Assembly: GCA_002399975.1 (NCBI GenBank)
Contig: DHER01000063.1
Coordinates: 1 to 41,967 of the forward strand
DNA length: 41,967 nucleotides
Direction of reading: 5' to 3'
Source of the DNA: Firmicutes bacterium UBA4845
GTDB lineage: Bacteria; Bacillota; Clostridia; Tissierellales; Sedimentibacteraceae
The position numbers and the translations under genes were made by a program. Each line of letters opens with the position of its first letter. The first letter of the stretch is position 1. Positions 1 through 8,530 of this stretch are shown here, in pieces. The notes under the pieces were generated by a model. It had not been told where the DNA came from. It saw only the letters and a list, made by a program, of their open reading frames with translations, and did not search any database.

Positions 1-25
1 ATCATATTATTTTGGTAATACTAAA

Positions 26-50
26 ATATTATTTAGATGCTAAAAAATAT
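26..50. promoter_or_regulatory. Operator-like palindrome, upstream copy
   Basis: Arms ATATTATTTAG (26-36) and CTAAAAAATAT (40-50) form an inverted repeat with one mismatched pair around a 3-base centre ATG. The core TTTAG-ATG-CTAAA is perfect. It lies just upstream of the -35 box. A second copy at 79-103 is identical except for the centre base. Likely binding site of the adjacent MarR protein. Confidence 0.65.
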
Positions 51-51
51 A

Positions 52-80
52 TTGCTTTTTTTATTTAGATGCAATATAAT
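52..80 (+). promoter_or_regulatory. Probable sigma-A promoter of the marR-suf operon
   Basis: A perfect -10 box TATAAT lies at 75-80, and 17 bases upstream is a weak -35 box TTGCTT at 52-57 (3 of 6 matches to TTGACA). Transcription would start near 87, about 33 bases before the regulator's ATG. The promoter is bracketed by two near-identical inverted repeats, which suggests control by a dimeric repressor. The boxes are seen; use of the promoter is inferred. Confidence 0.6.
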
Positions 81-103
81 ATTATTTAGATACTAAAAAA
101 TAT
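79..103. promoter_or_regulatory. Operator-like palindrome, promoter-proximal copy
   Basis: Same arms as the site at 26-50, with centre ATA instead of ATG. It begins inside the -10 box and covers the expected transcription start, so a bound protein would block initiation. A third, degenerate copy centred at about 70 (half-site TTTAG at 64-68, then ATG and the weak half CAATA) lies in the -35/-10 spacer. Centres at 38, 70 and 91 are 32 and 21 bases apart, close to 3 and 2 helical turns. Confidence 0.65.
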
Positions 104-119
104 CCAGTGAGGTGCAAAA

Positions 120-653
120 ATGTATCATGAAGAAAGCTTCTTTGAAAAAATGCATAAAGCTATAAATATTATGACTTGCGAATCGAAAATCCCAAAAAAC
201 TACGGTACAGAACATAAGCTCACGTATTCGGATATCTGCCTTTTGAAGTGCGTTCAACGCAATAAAAATTCAAAGGCCGGAGATTTGTCCAATTATCTTG
301 GCATGACCAATGGAGCTATAGCACAGCTTGCCAAAAAACTTAAAAATAAGGGATACTTAGAGCCCTACCGTATACCCGGAAATAAAAAAGAAGTATATTA
401 CCGACTTACAGAAATGGGCAAAAAAGCATGTGACGGATATAACAAACATTACGAAGAAATTAAAACCCGTATTGAATCTTATACAGCCACTCTGGATAAA
501 GAAACAATCCAAAAAATAATAGGATTATTTGAAGTAGTTGTAAACAGTGCTGTTATAGATAAAAATTGTTCAATAAAGAATAAAGATCAAAAAAATGATG
601 AGTCCAAAGAAGAAAACATTGGGAGGTGCGAAAAGTGCAAAAGAATTTATTAA
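120..653 (+). CDS. MarR-family transcriptional regulator of the suf operon
   Basis: A 177-residue winged-helix protein. The recognition region (about 52-98: AGDLSNYLGMTNGAIAQ, then a wing ending YYRLTEMGKKA) is typical of MarR, with helices before and after for dimerisation. It contains seven cysteines (20, 40, 44, 104, 150, 170, 173), the last three in a charged C-terminal tail (CxxC at 170-173), so redox or Fe-S sensing is conceivable but unproven. The start ATG follows a GTGAGGTG ribosome site. The gene overlaps sufC by 19 bases, so translation is probably coupled. As the first gene of a suf operon it takes the place usually held by SufR or IscR-type regulators. Autoregulation is inferred from the palindromes upstream. 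Confidence 0.8.
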   Translation: MYHEESFFEKMHKAINIMTCESKIPKNYGTEHKLTYSDICLLKCVQRNKNSKAGDLSNYLGMTNGAIAQLAKKLKNKGYLEPYRIPGNKKEVYYRLTEMGKKACDGYNKHYEEIKTRIESYTATLDKETIQKIIGLFEVVVNSAVIDKNCSIKNKDQKNDESKEENIGRCEKCKRIY

Positions 654-1375
654 CAGTGGAAAATCTCCATGCATCAGTTGATGGGAAAGAAATATTGAAG
701 GGAATAAATTTAAATGTAAAACCTGGGGAAGTTCATGTTCTCATGGGCCCTAACGGTGCAGGAAAATCCACATTGGCAAATGTACTCATGGGTGATCCCC
801 GATACACAGTAGACAAAGGAAAAATATATTTTGAGGGAAATGATATTACAAATGAAAAAACTGACGTAAGGGCAAGGAAAGGTATGTTTTTATCTTTTCA
901 GTCTCCGGAAGAAATTTCCGGCATTAGCGTTGAAAACTTCCTGCGCACGGCAAAGTCAGCTTACACAGGAAGGGACATGCAAATACTTGCCTTCAGAAGA
1001 GAATTGAAATCAAAAATGCAGGATCTTGATATGGATGAATCCTATGCTTCCAGATACCTTAATGTAGGTTTTTCTGGAGGAGAAAAAAAGAAAAGTGAAA
1101 TACTGCAACTTTCAGTGCTTAATCCAAAATTGGCAATTCTGGACGAAACAGACTCAGGTCTAGATGTAGATGCTGTAAAAGTAATATCAAAAAATATACT
1201 CAAATATAAAAATGATTCCAATTCCTTAATTATAATAACTCATATAACCAGAATCCTACAGGACCTTTCTGTAGATTACGTCCACGTTCTGGCTGATGGT
1301 GCCATAGCCAAAACCTCAGATGCGTCTCTAGTAGAAAAAATATCCCACTATGGCTTTGCCTCTGTTATTAAATAA
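635..1375 (+). CDS. sufC: SufC, ATPase of the SufBCD Fe-S scaffold
   Basis: ABC-type ATPase of 246 residues that drives Fe-S cluster assembly on the SufBCD complex in the cytoplasm. Visible motifs are Walker A GPNGAGKST (about 38-46), signature FSGGEKKK and Walker B LAILDETDSGLD, the last being characteristic of SufC. The GTG at 635 is chosen over the in-frame GTG at 626 because GGGAGG (621-626) sits 8 bases before 635, while the 626 codon lies inside that ribosome site. It overlaps the end of the MarR gene and is followed 23 bases later by sufB. Confidence 0.95.
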   Translation: MQKNLLTVENLHASVDGKEILKGINLNVKPGEVHVLMGPNGAGKSTLANVLMGDPRYTVDKGKIYFEGNDITNEKTDVRARKGMFLSFQSPEEISGISVENFLRTAKSAYTGRDMQILAFRRELKSKMQDLDMDESYASRYLNVGFSGGEKKKSEILQLSVLNPKLAILDETDSGLDVDAVKVISKNILKYKNDSNSLIIITHITRILQDLSVDYVHVLADGAIAKTSDASLVEKISHYGFASVIK

Positions 1376-1398
1376 TTTGCGGCTTGGAGGTGCAAATA

Positions 1399-2808
1399 AT
1401 GGAAAAACAACAAAAAACACAAATAGATGACATTAATCGTAAAATATACGATATAAAGGATGAAGACACAAATAATTATAAAACAGACAAGGGTCTTACT
1501 TCCGACATTGTAAAAGAAATATCGAGGCAGAAGAACGAACCTGAATGGATGCTTAACCATCGCCTGAAGTCTTTGGAAATATATAATAAAACGCCTCTTC
1601 CCACATGGGGTCCTTCTCTAAATGAGCTGAATATGAAACAGATTGTGACTTATGTAAAACCTAACACAAAAATGAAAAGCGACTGGAACGAAGTTCCCGA
1701 CTATATTAAAAATACTTTTGAACGATTAGGTATACCAAAGGCAGAAAGAGAATCCCTGGCAGGAGTAGGCGCTCAATATGATTCCGAAGTAGTCTACCAT
1801 AATATAAAAAAGGAATTACTAAATCAAGGTGTTATTTACACAGACATGGAAACAGCAGTTAAAGAGCATGAAGATATTGTACGGGAACTGTTTATGAAAT
1901 TAGTTCCTCCAACTGACCATAAATTTGCCGCACTTCACGGAGCAGTATGGTCAGGCGGATCTTTTGTGTACGTGCCGGAAGGAGTAAAGCTGTCCATACC
2001 GCTTCAATCTTATTTCAGACTGAACGCACCGGGTGCAGGACAGTTTGAACATACTCTTATAGTAGTGGAAAAAGGTGCATATGCACACTTCATAGAAGGA
2101 TGCTCAGCTCCAAAATATAACATACTTAACCTTCATGCAGGATGTGTTGAGCTTTATGTTCGAGAGGGAGCTACACTCCGTTATTCGACCATTGAAAACT
2201 GGTCAAAAAATATGATGAACCTTAATACTAAACGAGCTCTGGTTGAAAAAAACGGAAACATCCAATGGATTTCTGGAACCTTCGGCTCCCATATAACAAT
2301 GCTTTATCCATCCAGTATTTTAAAAGGAGAAGGAGCCAAATCTGAATTTAACGGTATAAGTTTCGCCTCAAAGGAACAGAATTTAGACACAGGAGCCAAG
2401 GTTGTTCATGCGGCACCGAATACTTTTTCAACAATTAAATCCCGTTCTATTGCTAAAAACGGAGGTATTTCGGTTTACAGAAGTTCTGTAAATGTTATGC
2501 CAGAAGCAACTGGAACAAAATCATCGGTGATATGTGAATCTCTGATGATGGACAATTCATCACGTACAGATACTATACCTGCCATGGACATACGAAATAA
2601 CAAGGCAGATATAGGCCATGAAGCTAAAATTGGAAGAATAAGCGATGAAGCAGTATTTTACCTGATGACCAGAGGGCTTACGGAAGAACAGTCAAAAGCC
2701 ATGATTGTACGCGGTTTTGCCGAACCTGTGGCTAAAGAACTCCCTTTGGAATACGCAGTTGAAATGAACAGGCTCATAAGTCTTGAGCTAGAAGGCACCA
2801 TCGGTTAG
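1399..2808 (+). CDS. sufB: SufB, Fe-S cluster assembly scaffold
   Basis: 469-residue SufB, the subunit on which the cluster is built in the SufBC2D complex. The family pattern is clear throughout, for example GGSFVYVPEGV, QFEHTLIVVEKGA, YSTIENWSKN and the C-terminal DIGHEAKIGRISDEAVFYLM. Length matches the family. The ATG at 1399 is chosen because GGAGG (1386-1390) lies 8 bases upstream; a longer reading from a TTG at 1384 would have its start inside the ribosome site. It lies between sufC and sufD in a tight operon. Confidence 0.97.
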   Translation: MEKQQKTQIDDINRKIYDIKDEDTNNYKTDKGLTSDIVKEISRQKNEPEWMLNHRLKSLEIYNKTPLPTWGPSLNELNMKQIVTYVKPNTKMKSDWNEVPDYIKNTFERLGIPKAERESLAGVGAQYDSEVVYHNIKKELLNQGVIYTDMETAVKEHEDIVRELFMKLVPPTDHKFAALHGAVWSGGSFVYVPEGVKLSIPLQSYFRLNAPGAGQFEHTLIVVEKGAYAHFIEGCSAPKYNILNLHAGCVELYVREGATLRYSTIENWSKNMMNLNTKRALVEKNGNIQWISGTFGSHITMLYPSSILKGEGAKSEFNGISFASKEQNLDTGAKVVHAAPNTFSTIKSRSIAKNGGISVYRSSVNVMPEATGTKSSVICESLMMDNSSRTDTIPAMDIRNNKADIGHEAKIGRISDEAVFYLMTRGLTEEQSKAMIVRGFAEPVAKELPLEYAVEMNRLISLELEGTIG

Positions 2809-2818
2809 GAGGATAAAA

Positions 2819-3931
2819 ATGAAACAACTATTAAGTAATATCAAAAGAATGCCTGTCGATACATGGAACTGGTTTGGAGTTAACAACAAAGATATAACCC
2901 TGTACGCTCATGGAAATGAAGATGCAGAAAGATGCTTCGGCAATACACAAACTTTCCATGACAGCCATTTAGAACACAGTTTTGAAGAATTTCAGCCCCA
3001 CAACAAAAAATATTTCTTCACAAATGAAAAAACAGATTACTTCATAGACGAAAATAAAAACAAATGCCGTTATTTTAAAATTCCCAAAGGACACATAGAG
3101 AACATCCCCATAATTCTCTCATACCGCTTGGGGGAAAATTCTTCACTTACAGATGATACTGTAATAGAAGCTGAAGAAGGAAGCAGCGTTACATTTATCA
3201 TTAAATATATCTCAGAAAGAGGAAACAAGTCTCACCACTGCGGACGAACACGTATTTTTGCCAAAAAAAACTCTTCTGTAAAAATAATCACAGCTCAGCT
3301 TCTAGGCGAAGAAACTACCCACGCTGATATTACGGAAGGAATTGCAGGAGAAGGAGCTCAGATTCATGTTATCTATGCAGAAATGGGCGCCGCTGACACA
3401 GTTTCAAGTTGCAATCTAGTGCTCGAAGGGAATGAAAGCAACGCTAACCTTGATATACTGTACTTAGGAAACAGCACCCGCTCTCTTGATATTTCCACAA
3501 GGATTGAGCATAAAGGTAAAAAATCCTTGAGCAACATACGTGCCAATGGAGTCATGCTAAATAAAAGTCAAAAAATTCTCAGAGATACTATTGACTTTAT
3601 AAGCGGCTCTTCGGGCTCTAAAGGTCGAGAAGAGGAAAATGTGCTGATGCTTGACTCTAATGTGAAAAATGTATCCGTTCCAATACTCCTGTGCGGTGAA
3701 GATGACGTAGAGGGAGAACACGCAGCTACCTCAGGAAGACCCAGCGACAGTTTAATGTTTTATTTGATGAACAGAGGATTGAGCGAAAAGGAAGCAGAAA
3801 AGCTTCTTGCAGAAGCGGCGTTTGCATCTGTACTGGAGGCTGTCCCCGATAAATATACAAGAGAAGAAATACTTGAAGTTCTGCATAGTTCTATTTTGAA
3901 AGAAGGAAAAACATATGAACAAATACATTAA
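2819..3931 (+). CDS. sufD: SufD, Fe-S cluster assembly protein
   Basis: 370-residue paralogue of SufB that completes the SufBC2D complex. The N-terminal half is divergent (MKQLLSNIKRMPVDTWNWFGVN). The C-terminal half has the SufB/SufD beta-helix and the family ending EHAATSGRPSDSLMFYLMNR-GLSEKEAEKLL. AGGAGG precedes the ATG. The last 17 bases overlap sufS, which indicates translational coupling. Slightly short compared with many SufD proteins but with no sign of damage. Confidence 0.93.
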   Translation: MKQLLSNIKRMPVDTWNWFGVNNKDITLYAHGNEDAERCFGNTQTFHDSHLEHSFEEFQPHNKKYFFTNEKTDYFIDENKNKCRYFKIPKGHIENIPIILSYRLGENSSLTDDTVIEAEEGSSVTFIIKYISERGNKSHHCGRTRIFAKKNSSVKIITAQLLGEETTHADITEGIAGEGAQIHVIYAEMGAADTVSSCNLVLEGNESNANLDILYLGNSTRSLDISTRIEHKGKKSLSNIRANGVMLNKSQKILRDTIDFISGSSGSKGREEENVLMLDSNVKNVSVPILLCGEDDVEGEHAATSGRPSDSLMFYLMNRGLSEKEAEKLLAEAAFASVLEAVPDKYTREEILEVLHSSILKEGKTYEQIH

Positions 3932-5156
3932 CGATTTTCCGCTGCTTTTACAAAAAGATGAAAAAAACAGACGTATAGATTATCTTGACAATGCCGCAAC
4001 AACACAAAAACCTGAAACTGTTTTAGATGCTGTAGCACAATTTTATAGAACCTCCAATGCAAACCCTCACCGAGGAACATATGATTTAAGCATAAAAGCA
4101 ACTGAAATCCTTGAATCAGCAAGGAAAAATGTATGTGAGTTCATAAATGCAGGGACGGAAAATGCAGTTATATTTACAAAGAACTCCACCGAAGCATTGA
4201 ACATCATTGCTCAAAGCTATGGATCAACATTCCTCAAAGGCGGCGATCATGTAGTGCTGGCAATTTCCGAGCATCACAGCAACCTTGTGCCATGGCAGAT
4301 TGCAGCAAAAGCAAAGGGTGCCGAAATATCCTACATCTACACTGACAATTCAGGAATAATTCCTCCTGAAGAAATAGTAAAAAAAATAACTGCACGTACA
4401 AAAATAGTAGCTGTTGCTTACGTTTCTAATGTAACAGGAAGAATCAACCCCATTGAGGCCATAATCGAAAGAGCCCATAAAATTGGCGCTGTTGTAGTAG
4501 TGGACGGTACCCAAAGCACACCTCATATGCCTGTGGATGTATCAAAACTTGATGCTGATTTTTACGTATTTTCAGGTCATAAAATGCTTGCTCCCTTGGG
4601 CATAGGTGTACTTTGCGGAAAGAAAAAACTGCTTGAGAATATGCCTCCATTTTTGTATGGCGGAGACATGATAGAATATGTTGAAGAACAAACATCCACC
4701 TATGCTCCTATTCCACAGAGATTTGAAGGAGGTACACAAAATGTTGCGGCTGCAGCAGGATTATCAGCAGCGATTAACTACTTAAATGAAATAGGCATGT
4801 CAAATATCCAAAAAATCGAAACAACACTTACAGAATATATGCTGGAAAAGCTGAACAACATTCCTCACCTGAAAATAATAGGTTCAAATAAGCCTGAAGG
4901 ACGCATAGGAGTTGTACCTTTTATAATTGATGATGTTCACCCTCATGATATAGCTACAATACTTAATGCGGATAATATAGCAGTCAGAGCAGGTCATCAT
5001 TGTGCACAGCCTTTTCATGCTCACTTAGGAGTCTCCTCAACATGCCGTGCAAGTGTGTATTTATACAACACTATGGATGATATAGACCGTCTGGCGGAAA
5101 GCTTAAAAGATGCAAGGAGGTGGCTTGGCTTTGGATCTAAACGAATTGTACACTGA
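3915..5156 (+). CDS. sufS: SufS, group II cysteine desulfurase
   Basis: 413-residue PLP enzyme that removes sulfur from cysteine, giving alanine and an enzyme persulfide for cluster assembly. The PLP lysine is K223 in FSGHKMLAPLGIGVL. The catalytic cysteine is C363 in AGHHCAQP, followed by the substrate-binding arginine in TCRAS (R378). The N-terminal YLDNAATTQKP motif is typical. Its sulfur acceptor is expected to be SufU, encoded immediately downstream with overlapping ends. The C-terminus runs about 10 residues past the usual end because the reading frame extends over the sufU ribosome site. Confidence 0.96.
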   Translation: MNKYINDFPLLLQKDEKNRRIDYLDNAATTQKPETVLDAVAQFYRTSNANPHRGTYDLSIKATEILESARKNVCEFINAGTENAVIFTKNSTEALNIIAQSYGSTFLKGGDHVVLAISEHHSNLVPWQIAAKAKGAEISYIYTDNSGIIPPEEIVKKITARTKIVAVAYVSNVTGRINPIEAIIERAHKIGAVVVVDGTQSTPHMPVDVSKLDADFYVFSGHKMLAPLGIGVLCGKKKLLENMPPFLYGGDMIEYVEEQTSTYAPIPQRFEGGTQNVAAAAGLSAAINYLNEIGMSNIQKIETTLTEYMLEKLNNIPHLKIIGSNKPEGRIGVVPFIIDDVHPHDIATILNADNIAVRAGHHCAQPFHAHLGVSSTCRASVYLYNTMDDIDRLAESLKDARRWLGFGSKRIVH

Positions 5157-5565
5157 AATCATAACTGAACACAGCCGCTCACAAAAACACCGATACCTTT
5201 TGGAAAACCCAAGCGTCACCATGAGGGGGGTCAACCCAAGCTGCGGAGATGATATAAACCTTTCTGTCAATATTAAAGACAACATCATAAATCAAGTAGC
5301 ATTTACCGGAGAAGGATGTGCCATATCTCAAGCATCAACATCTATCATGGCAGATATCATGGAGGGAAAAACCGTGGATGAAGCCAGAAGGCTCATAAAA
5401 AAATTTATAGGAATGATAAAAAAAGATGTAACTGATGAAAAAGATTTAGAAGAATTAGGTGATGCGGCTGCCTTCGAAAATATATCCAACATGCCTGCCA
5501 GAGTAAAATGTGCCGTATTATCCTGGCATACACTGGAAGAAGCCTTCAATAAAACTAAAAGTTAG
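5131..5565 (+). CDS. sufU: SufU, zinc-dependent sulfurtransferase partner of SufS
   Basis: 144-residue SufU that accepts sulfur from SufS by Zn ligand exchange and passes it to SufBCD. The zinc and catalytic residues are all present: C38 and D40 (NPSCGD), C63 (GEGCAIS) and C127 (PARVKCA). The start is uncertain. AAGGAGGTG at 5114-5122 could serve TTG 5125 (spacing 4 from GGAGG) or TTG 5131 (spacing 10). TTG 5131 gives MDLNELYTEII, the usual family N-terminus. An upstream ATG at 5110 overlaps the ribosome site itself. It overlaps the end of sufS by 26 bases and is the last gene of the suf operon. Confidence 0.92.
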   Translation: MDLNELYTEIITEHSRSQKHRYLLENPSVTMRGVNPSCGDDINLSVNIKDNIINQVAFTGEGCAISQASTSIMADIMEGKTVDEARRLIKKFIGMIKKDVTDEKDLEELGDAAAFENISNMPARVKCAVLSWHTLEEAFNKTKS

Positions 5566-5593
5566 ATAAATACAATAAAATCCCCGAAATCAC

Positions 5594-5640
5594 TTTCAAA
5601 TAACTTCCGGTAACCTTACGGGAAGTTATTTGGTGTGAAA
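5594..5640. terminator. Hairpin between convergent suf and Nudix genes
   Basis: AAATAACTTCC (5598-5608) pairs perfectly with GGAAGTTATTT (5621-5631), an 11-bp stem with a 12-base loop; TTTCA and TGAAA flank it and could extend the stem past a bulge. No long T run follows on either strand, only T-rich sequence from 5641 on the plus strand. Its place between two convergent stop codons supports a bidirectional terminator. Confidence 0.6.
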
Positions 5641-5641
5641 T

Positions 5642-6253
5642 TTATTTCTTAATTTTATTTATGAAGCTACATGTAATTCTTGCAGTAAGACCCCATATTA
5701 TATAGTTTTTATACTTGTAAAAATAAACAGGGTACCGTATTTTCCCCCAATCGTAATTCTTGCCATTGTTAATCATTTGATATGGGAAATCATCCTCTGC
5801 TTTAGGATAATAGTTCATGAAATATTTTTCAGGTTCATTTTTTAAAAAATAAGACAAAGGTACAAAAAACAATTCATGTACCTCATCTCTGCTGAAATTA
5901 ATCTTTGCCGCCTCAGTATTTTTAATGTATCCGAGAAAAGTATAAACAAAAGCACCGCCTTTATTAGTAGTATAATTCAAACCGGAAATTATTTCAATAT
6001 TTGATTCATTTATTCCTAATTCTTCGTTTGTTTCTCTTACGGCTGCCTGCTGCGAGCTTTCATTTCCTTCTATCTTCCCACCTGGAAAAGATACCTCACA
6101 GGGCTGCCTTATAAAACCAGACCGAACCTCATAAATCAAGTTAAGCTCCCCTTTAATTTCTATAAGGGGCACCAGCACTGAAAATCTTATACCTTCGTCA
6201 ATAGGCTCAACTTCAGTATTTTCCATTATTTTTTTTATATCTTTTAAATTCAT
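5642..6253 (-). CDS. Nudix hydrolase, CoA-pyrophosphatase-like
   Basis: 203-residue Nudix enzyme. The Nudix box fits exactly at 59-81: G, five residues, E65, seven residues, then RETNEELGI. Upstream of it, YEVRSGFIRQPCEVSFPGG resembles the motif of the NudL/CoA pyrophosphatase subfamily (LxxRSxxLRxxxGxxxFPGG), which cleaves CoA or its oxidised forms to phosphopantetheine and 3',5'-ADP. The substrate is inferred from that motif only. Its ATG immediately follows the stop codon of the Gdt1-family gene, so the two are one operon with coupled translation. Confidence 0.85.
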   Translation of the reverse strand: MNLKDIKKIMENTEVEPIDEGIRFSVLVPLIEIKGELNLIYEVRSGFIRQPCEVSFPGGKIEGNESSQQAAVRETNEELGINESNIEIISGLNYTTNKGGAFVYTFLGYIKNTEAAKINFSRDEVHELFFVPLSYFLKNEPEKYFMNYYPKAEDDFPYQMINNGKNYDWGKIRYPVYFYKYKNYIIWGLTARITCSFINKIKK

Positions 6254-6805
6254 CTATTCAATAAACCTCATTAATCCAAATATTATGAATACCATTCCTG
6301 ATATTATTTTCATTGTATTAGAAGGAATATATTTAGTCAATGCTGTTCCAATAATTATTCCAACCGCACCTGTAGCAAGCATGCTCGTAACAGATCCCGC
6401 AAGCACCAAAACAGGGTGCTGCGTTTCCATTGCCAGAGTCATAGCTGTAAGCTGAGTTTTGTCCCCTATTTCTCCAATCAAAAATGTAAGTGCTGTTGTA
6501 ACTACAGGTCCAAATTTAAAATTTCTTCCTTTTTCATCCTCACTGTCAAATACAATTGTTATTATTCCAAAAGCAACAAATATAAAACCCGCAAAAATTT
6601 GGATCAATTTTCCTTCTATTATACTTGATAAATAACACCCGATTGCAACTGCTGCTCCGTGATTTACAACAACTCCTAAAAATATACCTAAAAGCATTTG
6701 CGCCGCCGTGTATTGTGAGGCTAATGTCATAAGCATCAATTGTGTTTTATCCCCTGCCTCAGCAATAAATACCAATGCAAATGCCTTCAAAAACTCTTCA
6801 AACAT
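6254..6805 (-). CDS. Gdt1/TMEM165-family (UPF0016) cation exporter, probably Mn2+
   Basis: 183-residue membrane protein with six predicted hydrophobic segments in two repeated halves. Each half has the family signature E-x-G-D-K-T: EAGDKTQ (16-22) and EIGDKTQ (112-118), which bind the cation. Bacterial relatives such as MneA/MneP-type exporters remove Mn2+; plant and yeast relatives move Ca2+ or Mn2+. Mn2+ export is therefore likely but not shown. The start at 6805 is chosen because GGGGGG lies just upstream; the earlier ATG at 6817 has no ribosome site. First gene of a two-gene operon with the Nudix gene. Confidence 0.88.
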   Translation of the reverse strand: MFEEFLKAFALVFIAEAGDKTQLMLMTLASQYTAAQMLLGIFLGVVVNHGAAVAIGCYLSSIIEGKLIQIFAGFIFVAFGIITIVFDSEDEKGRNFKFGPVVTTALTFLIGEIGDKTQLTAMTLAMETQHPVLVLAGSVTSMLATGAVGIIIGTALTKYIPSNTMKIISGMVFIIFGLMRFIE

Positions 6806-6918
6806 GTTTCCCCCCATATAAAAATATTTTACATTTATCTTTTATTAAATAAGGTTATATATTATAATATTTAAAACAGTATATAAACAGAACAGTAATT
6901 TTAACATTTGGAGGAAAT

Positions 6919-8016
6919 ATGGATTTACATATATTAATTACAACCGCCCCTTTCGGAAACGGCCATAAAATGGTTGCGACAGCCCTAAAAAACGCATTTA
7001 TAAACAAGGGCTACAACAATGTATTTGTTGTTGACCTATTCACAGAGGCTCATCCAAGGCTAACTGAAGCAATTAAAAGAGCATACATAAAAAGTTATGA
7101 CTTTGGAGAAGCATATTCAAAGTTATATTACGGCTCAGAAAAGCTTACCGATAAAAAAATTATTGAATTATACAGAAATTTCGGCTATAAAAAGCTTAGG
7201 GATATATCCAGGGAAATTGAACCTGATTTAATTATAAATACATTTCCCATATTAGCATCTTTAAAAATCAAAAATAAGTACGGTAAAAACGTACCTGTTT
7301 TTAATATAGTTACAGATTTTTACGTCCATAAATTATGGCTCAGCAAAGAAATAGACAAATTTTATATAGCTACCGATGAACTCCAAAAAGAACTGCAAAA
7401 AATGAATATCCCAGTGAACAAAACCGTCGTATCAGGGATTCCGATAAGAGAAGCATTTGAAGAAGCAGAGAATCTCTCTAAGCTATACATTAAATTCAAC
7501 TTTAAAAAGGGAAAGAAAATAGTACTCATAAACTCAGGTGCCTTTGGGGTTTTTAGAAAGATAAAAAAAGTATGCAAAGAACTGTGCAAAAACAAAAGTA
7601 TACAAGTAGCTGTTGTATGCGGAAATAATGAATTTCAAAAATCAGGACTTGAATCTCTGGGACTTAAAAATCTTAAGGTTTTCGGCTTTATTGAAAATAT
7701 TGACGATTTGTACAAAATATCATGCTGCATGATAACAAAATCAGGAGGCATTACCTTAAGTGAAGCTCTGGCAGTACAGCTTCCTCTAGTCATAATTAAA
7801 CCCGTCCCCGGCCAAGAAAAAGAAAATGCATTATACTTCGAAAAAAAAGGAGCCGCCATTATCGCCAACAACACATATCAGCTTGTAAACAGCACAATAG
7901 AACTTGTAAACAACCCTACTCTTTTAAATGCAATGAAAAAAAATATGAAAAAAATATACAACAAATCATCCTCTGACAAAATTGTAGAAGATGTAGTTGA
8001 AAGCATAGAAAATTAA
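6919..8016 (+). CDS. UgtP/MGDG-synthase-like glycolipid glycosyltransferase (GT28)
   Basis: 365 residues. The N-terminus ILITTAPFGNGHKMVATAL has the glycine/GH motif of the MGDG synthase domain (acceptor side), and the C-terminal half has the GT28 sugar-nucleotide fold, with FGFIENIDDLYKISCCMITKSGGITLSEAL as the donor-binding region (broken here by family: GFIENI, then KSGGITLSEAL). Such enzymes add glucose or galactose from UDP-sugars to diacylglycerol at the membrane surface. The acceptor and sugar are not known here. TTGGAGG precedes the ATG. It is a single-gene unit diverging from the Gdt1-family gene, with a TATAAT at 6863-6868 as a possible -10 box but no clear -35. Confidence 0.82.
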   Translation: MDLHILITTAPFGNGHKMVATALKNAFINKGYNNVFVVDLFTEAHPRLTEAIKRAYIKSYDFGEAYSKLYYGSEKLTDKKIIELYRNFGYKKLRDISREIEPDLIINTFPILASLKIKNKYGKNVPVFNIVTDFYVHKLWLSKEIDKFYIATDELQKELQKMNIPVNKTVVSGIPIREAFEEAENLSKLYIKFNFKKGKKIVLINSGAFGVFRKIKKVCKELCKNKSIQVAVVCGNNEFQKSGLESLGLKNLKVFGFIENIDDLYKISCCMITKSGGITLSEALAVQLPLVIIKPVPGQEKENALYFEKKGAAIIANNTYQLVNSTIELVNNPTLLNAMKKNMKKIYNKSSSDKIVEDVVESIEN

Positions 8017-8051
8017 AAAATAACACCATTATTACACAGCAAAATAAAATC

Positions 8052-8078
8052 AGAGAGTTCTAACGCTCTCTAATTTTT
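8052..8078 (+). terminator. Probable terminator of the glycosyltransferase gene
   Basis: AGAGAG (8052-8057) and CTCTCT (8066-8071) form a 6-bp stem with an 8-base loop, followed by AATTTTT. It overlaps the last codons of the convergent YaiI/YqxD-family gene. The stem is short, so strength is uncertain. Confidence 0.55.
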
Positions 8079-8530
8079 CCTCTTTTATAGCTCAACTTTT
8101 CATGTAAAACTTTATAAAGACATTTTTTGAAATTTTCATCCTGTTTCCTGGTTCTTTTGGATGGACCTTTGGTCTTTCCGCCTTGTTTCCTCACTTTTTC
8201 GCTAATATATCTTGATTGCAGCAAGGTATCAATATTATTTTTATTGATAAAAAATCCGGCAATATGAATAACTGCCGATGCTTTGGATAATACAAGGCTT
8301 GCAAGTCCATAATCCTGTGTTACAAGAATATCTCCTTCCTTGAATATCTGTACTATTTTATAATCAACGGAATCTCTTCCCTGCTCCACTACAATAACCT
8401 GGTAATCACTTACTATATAATGATCAACGTCCACGACTGTTATTAACTCTATCCCAAATTCTTTTGCAGCTTTTTCGCAGATTTCTCTTACCTTTTGGGG
8501 ACATGCATCCCCATCTATTATAATTCGCAT
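8060..8530 (-). CDS. YaiI/YqxD-family (UPF0178, DUF188) protein
   Basis: 156 residues matching the DUF188 family: MRIIIDGDACPQKVREI at the N-terminus, then VSDYQVIVVEQGRDSVDYKI and DILVTQDYGLASLVL. The conserved aspartates (D6, D8 and those in GRDSVD and TQDYG) resemble a PIN-type nuclease active site, but the biochemical role is not established. The C-terminal third is basic (KQGGKTKGPSKRTRKQDENF), consistent with nucleic-acid binding. AAGGAG lies 7 bases before the ATG. It follows the nitrilase-like gene on the same strand with a 90-base gap, so the two may be co-transcribed. Confidence 0.88.
   Translation of the reverse strand: MRIIIDGDACPQKVREICEKAAKEFGIELITVVDVDHYIVSDYQVIVVEQGRDSVDYKIVQIFKEGDILVTQDYGLASLVLSKASAVIHIAGFFINKNNIDTLLQSRYISEKVRKQGGKTKGPSKRTRKQDENFKKCLYKVLHEKLSYKRGKIRER

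Noticed and set aside
626..634. Earlier GTG start for sufC
   Set aside because: It lies within the GGGAGG-GTG ribosome site; GTG 635 has correct spacing.
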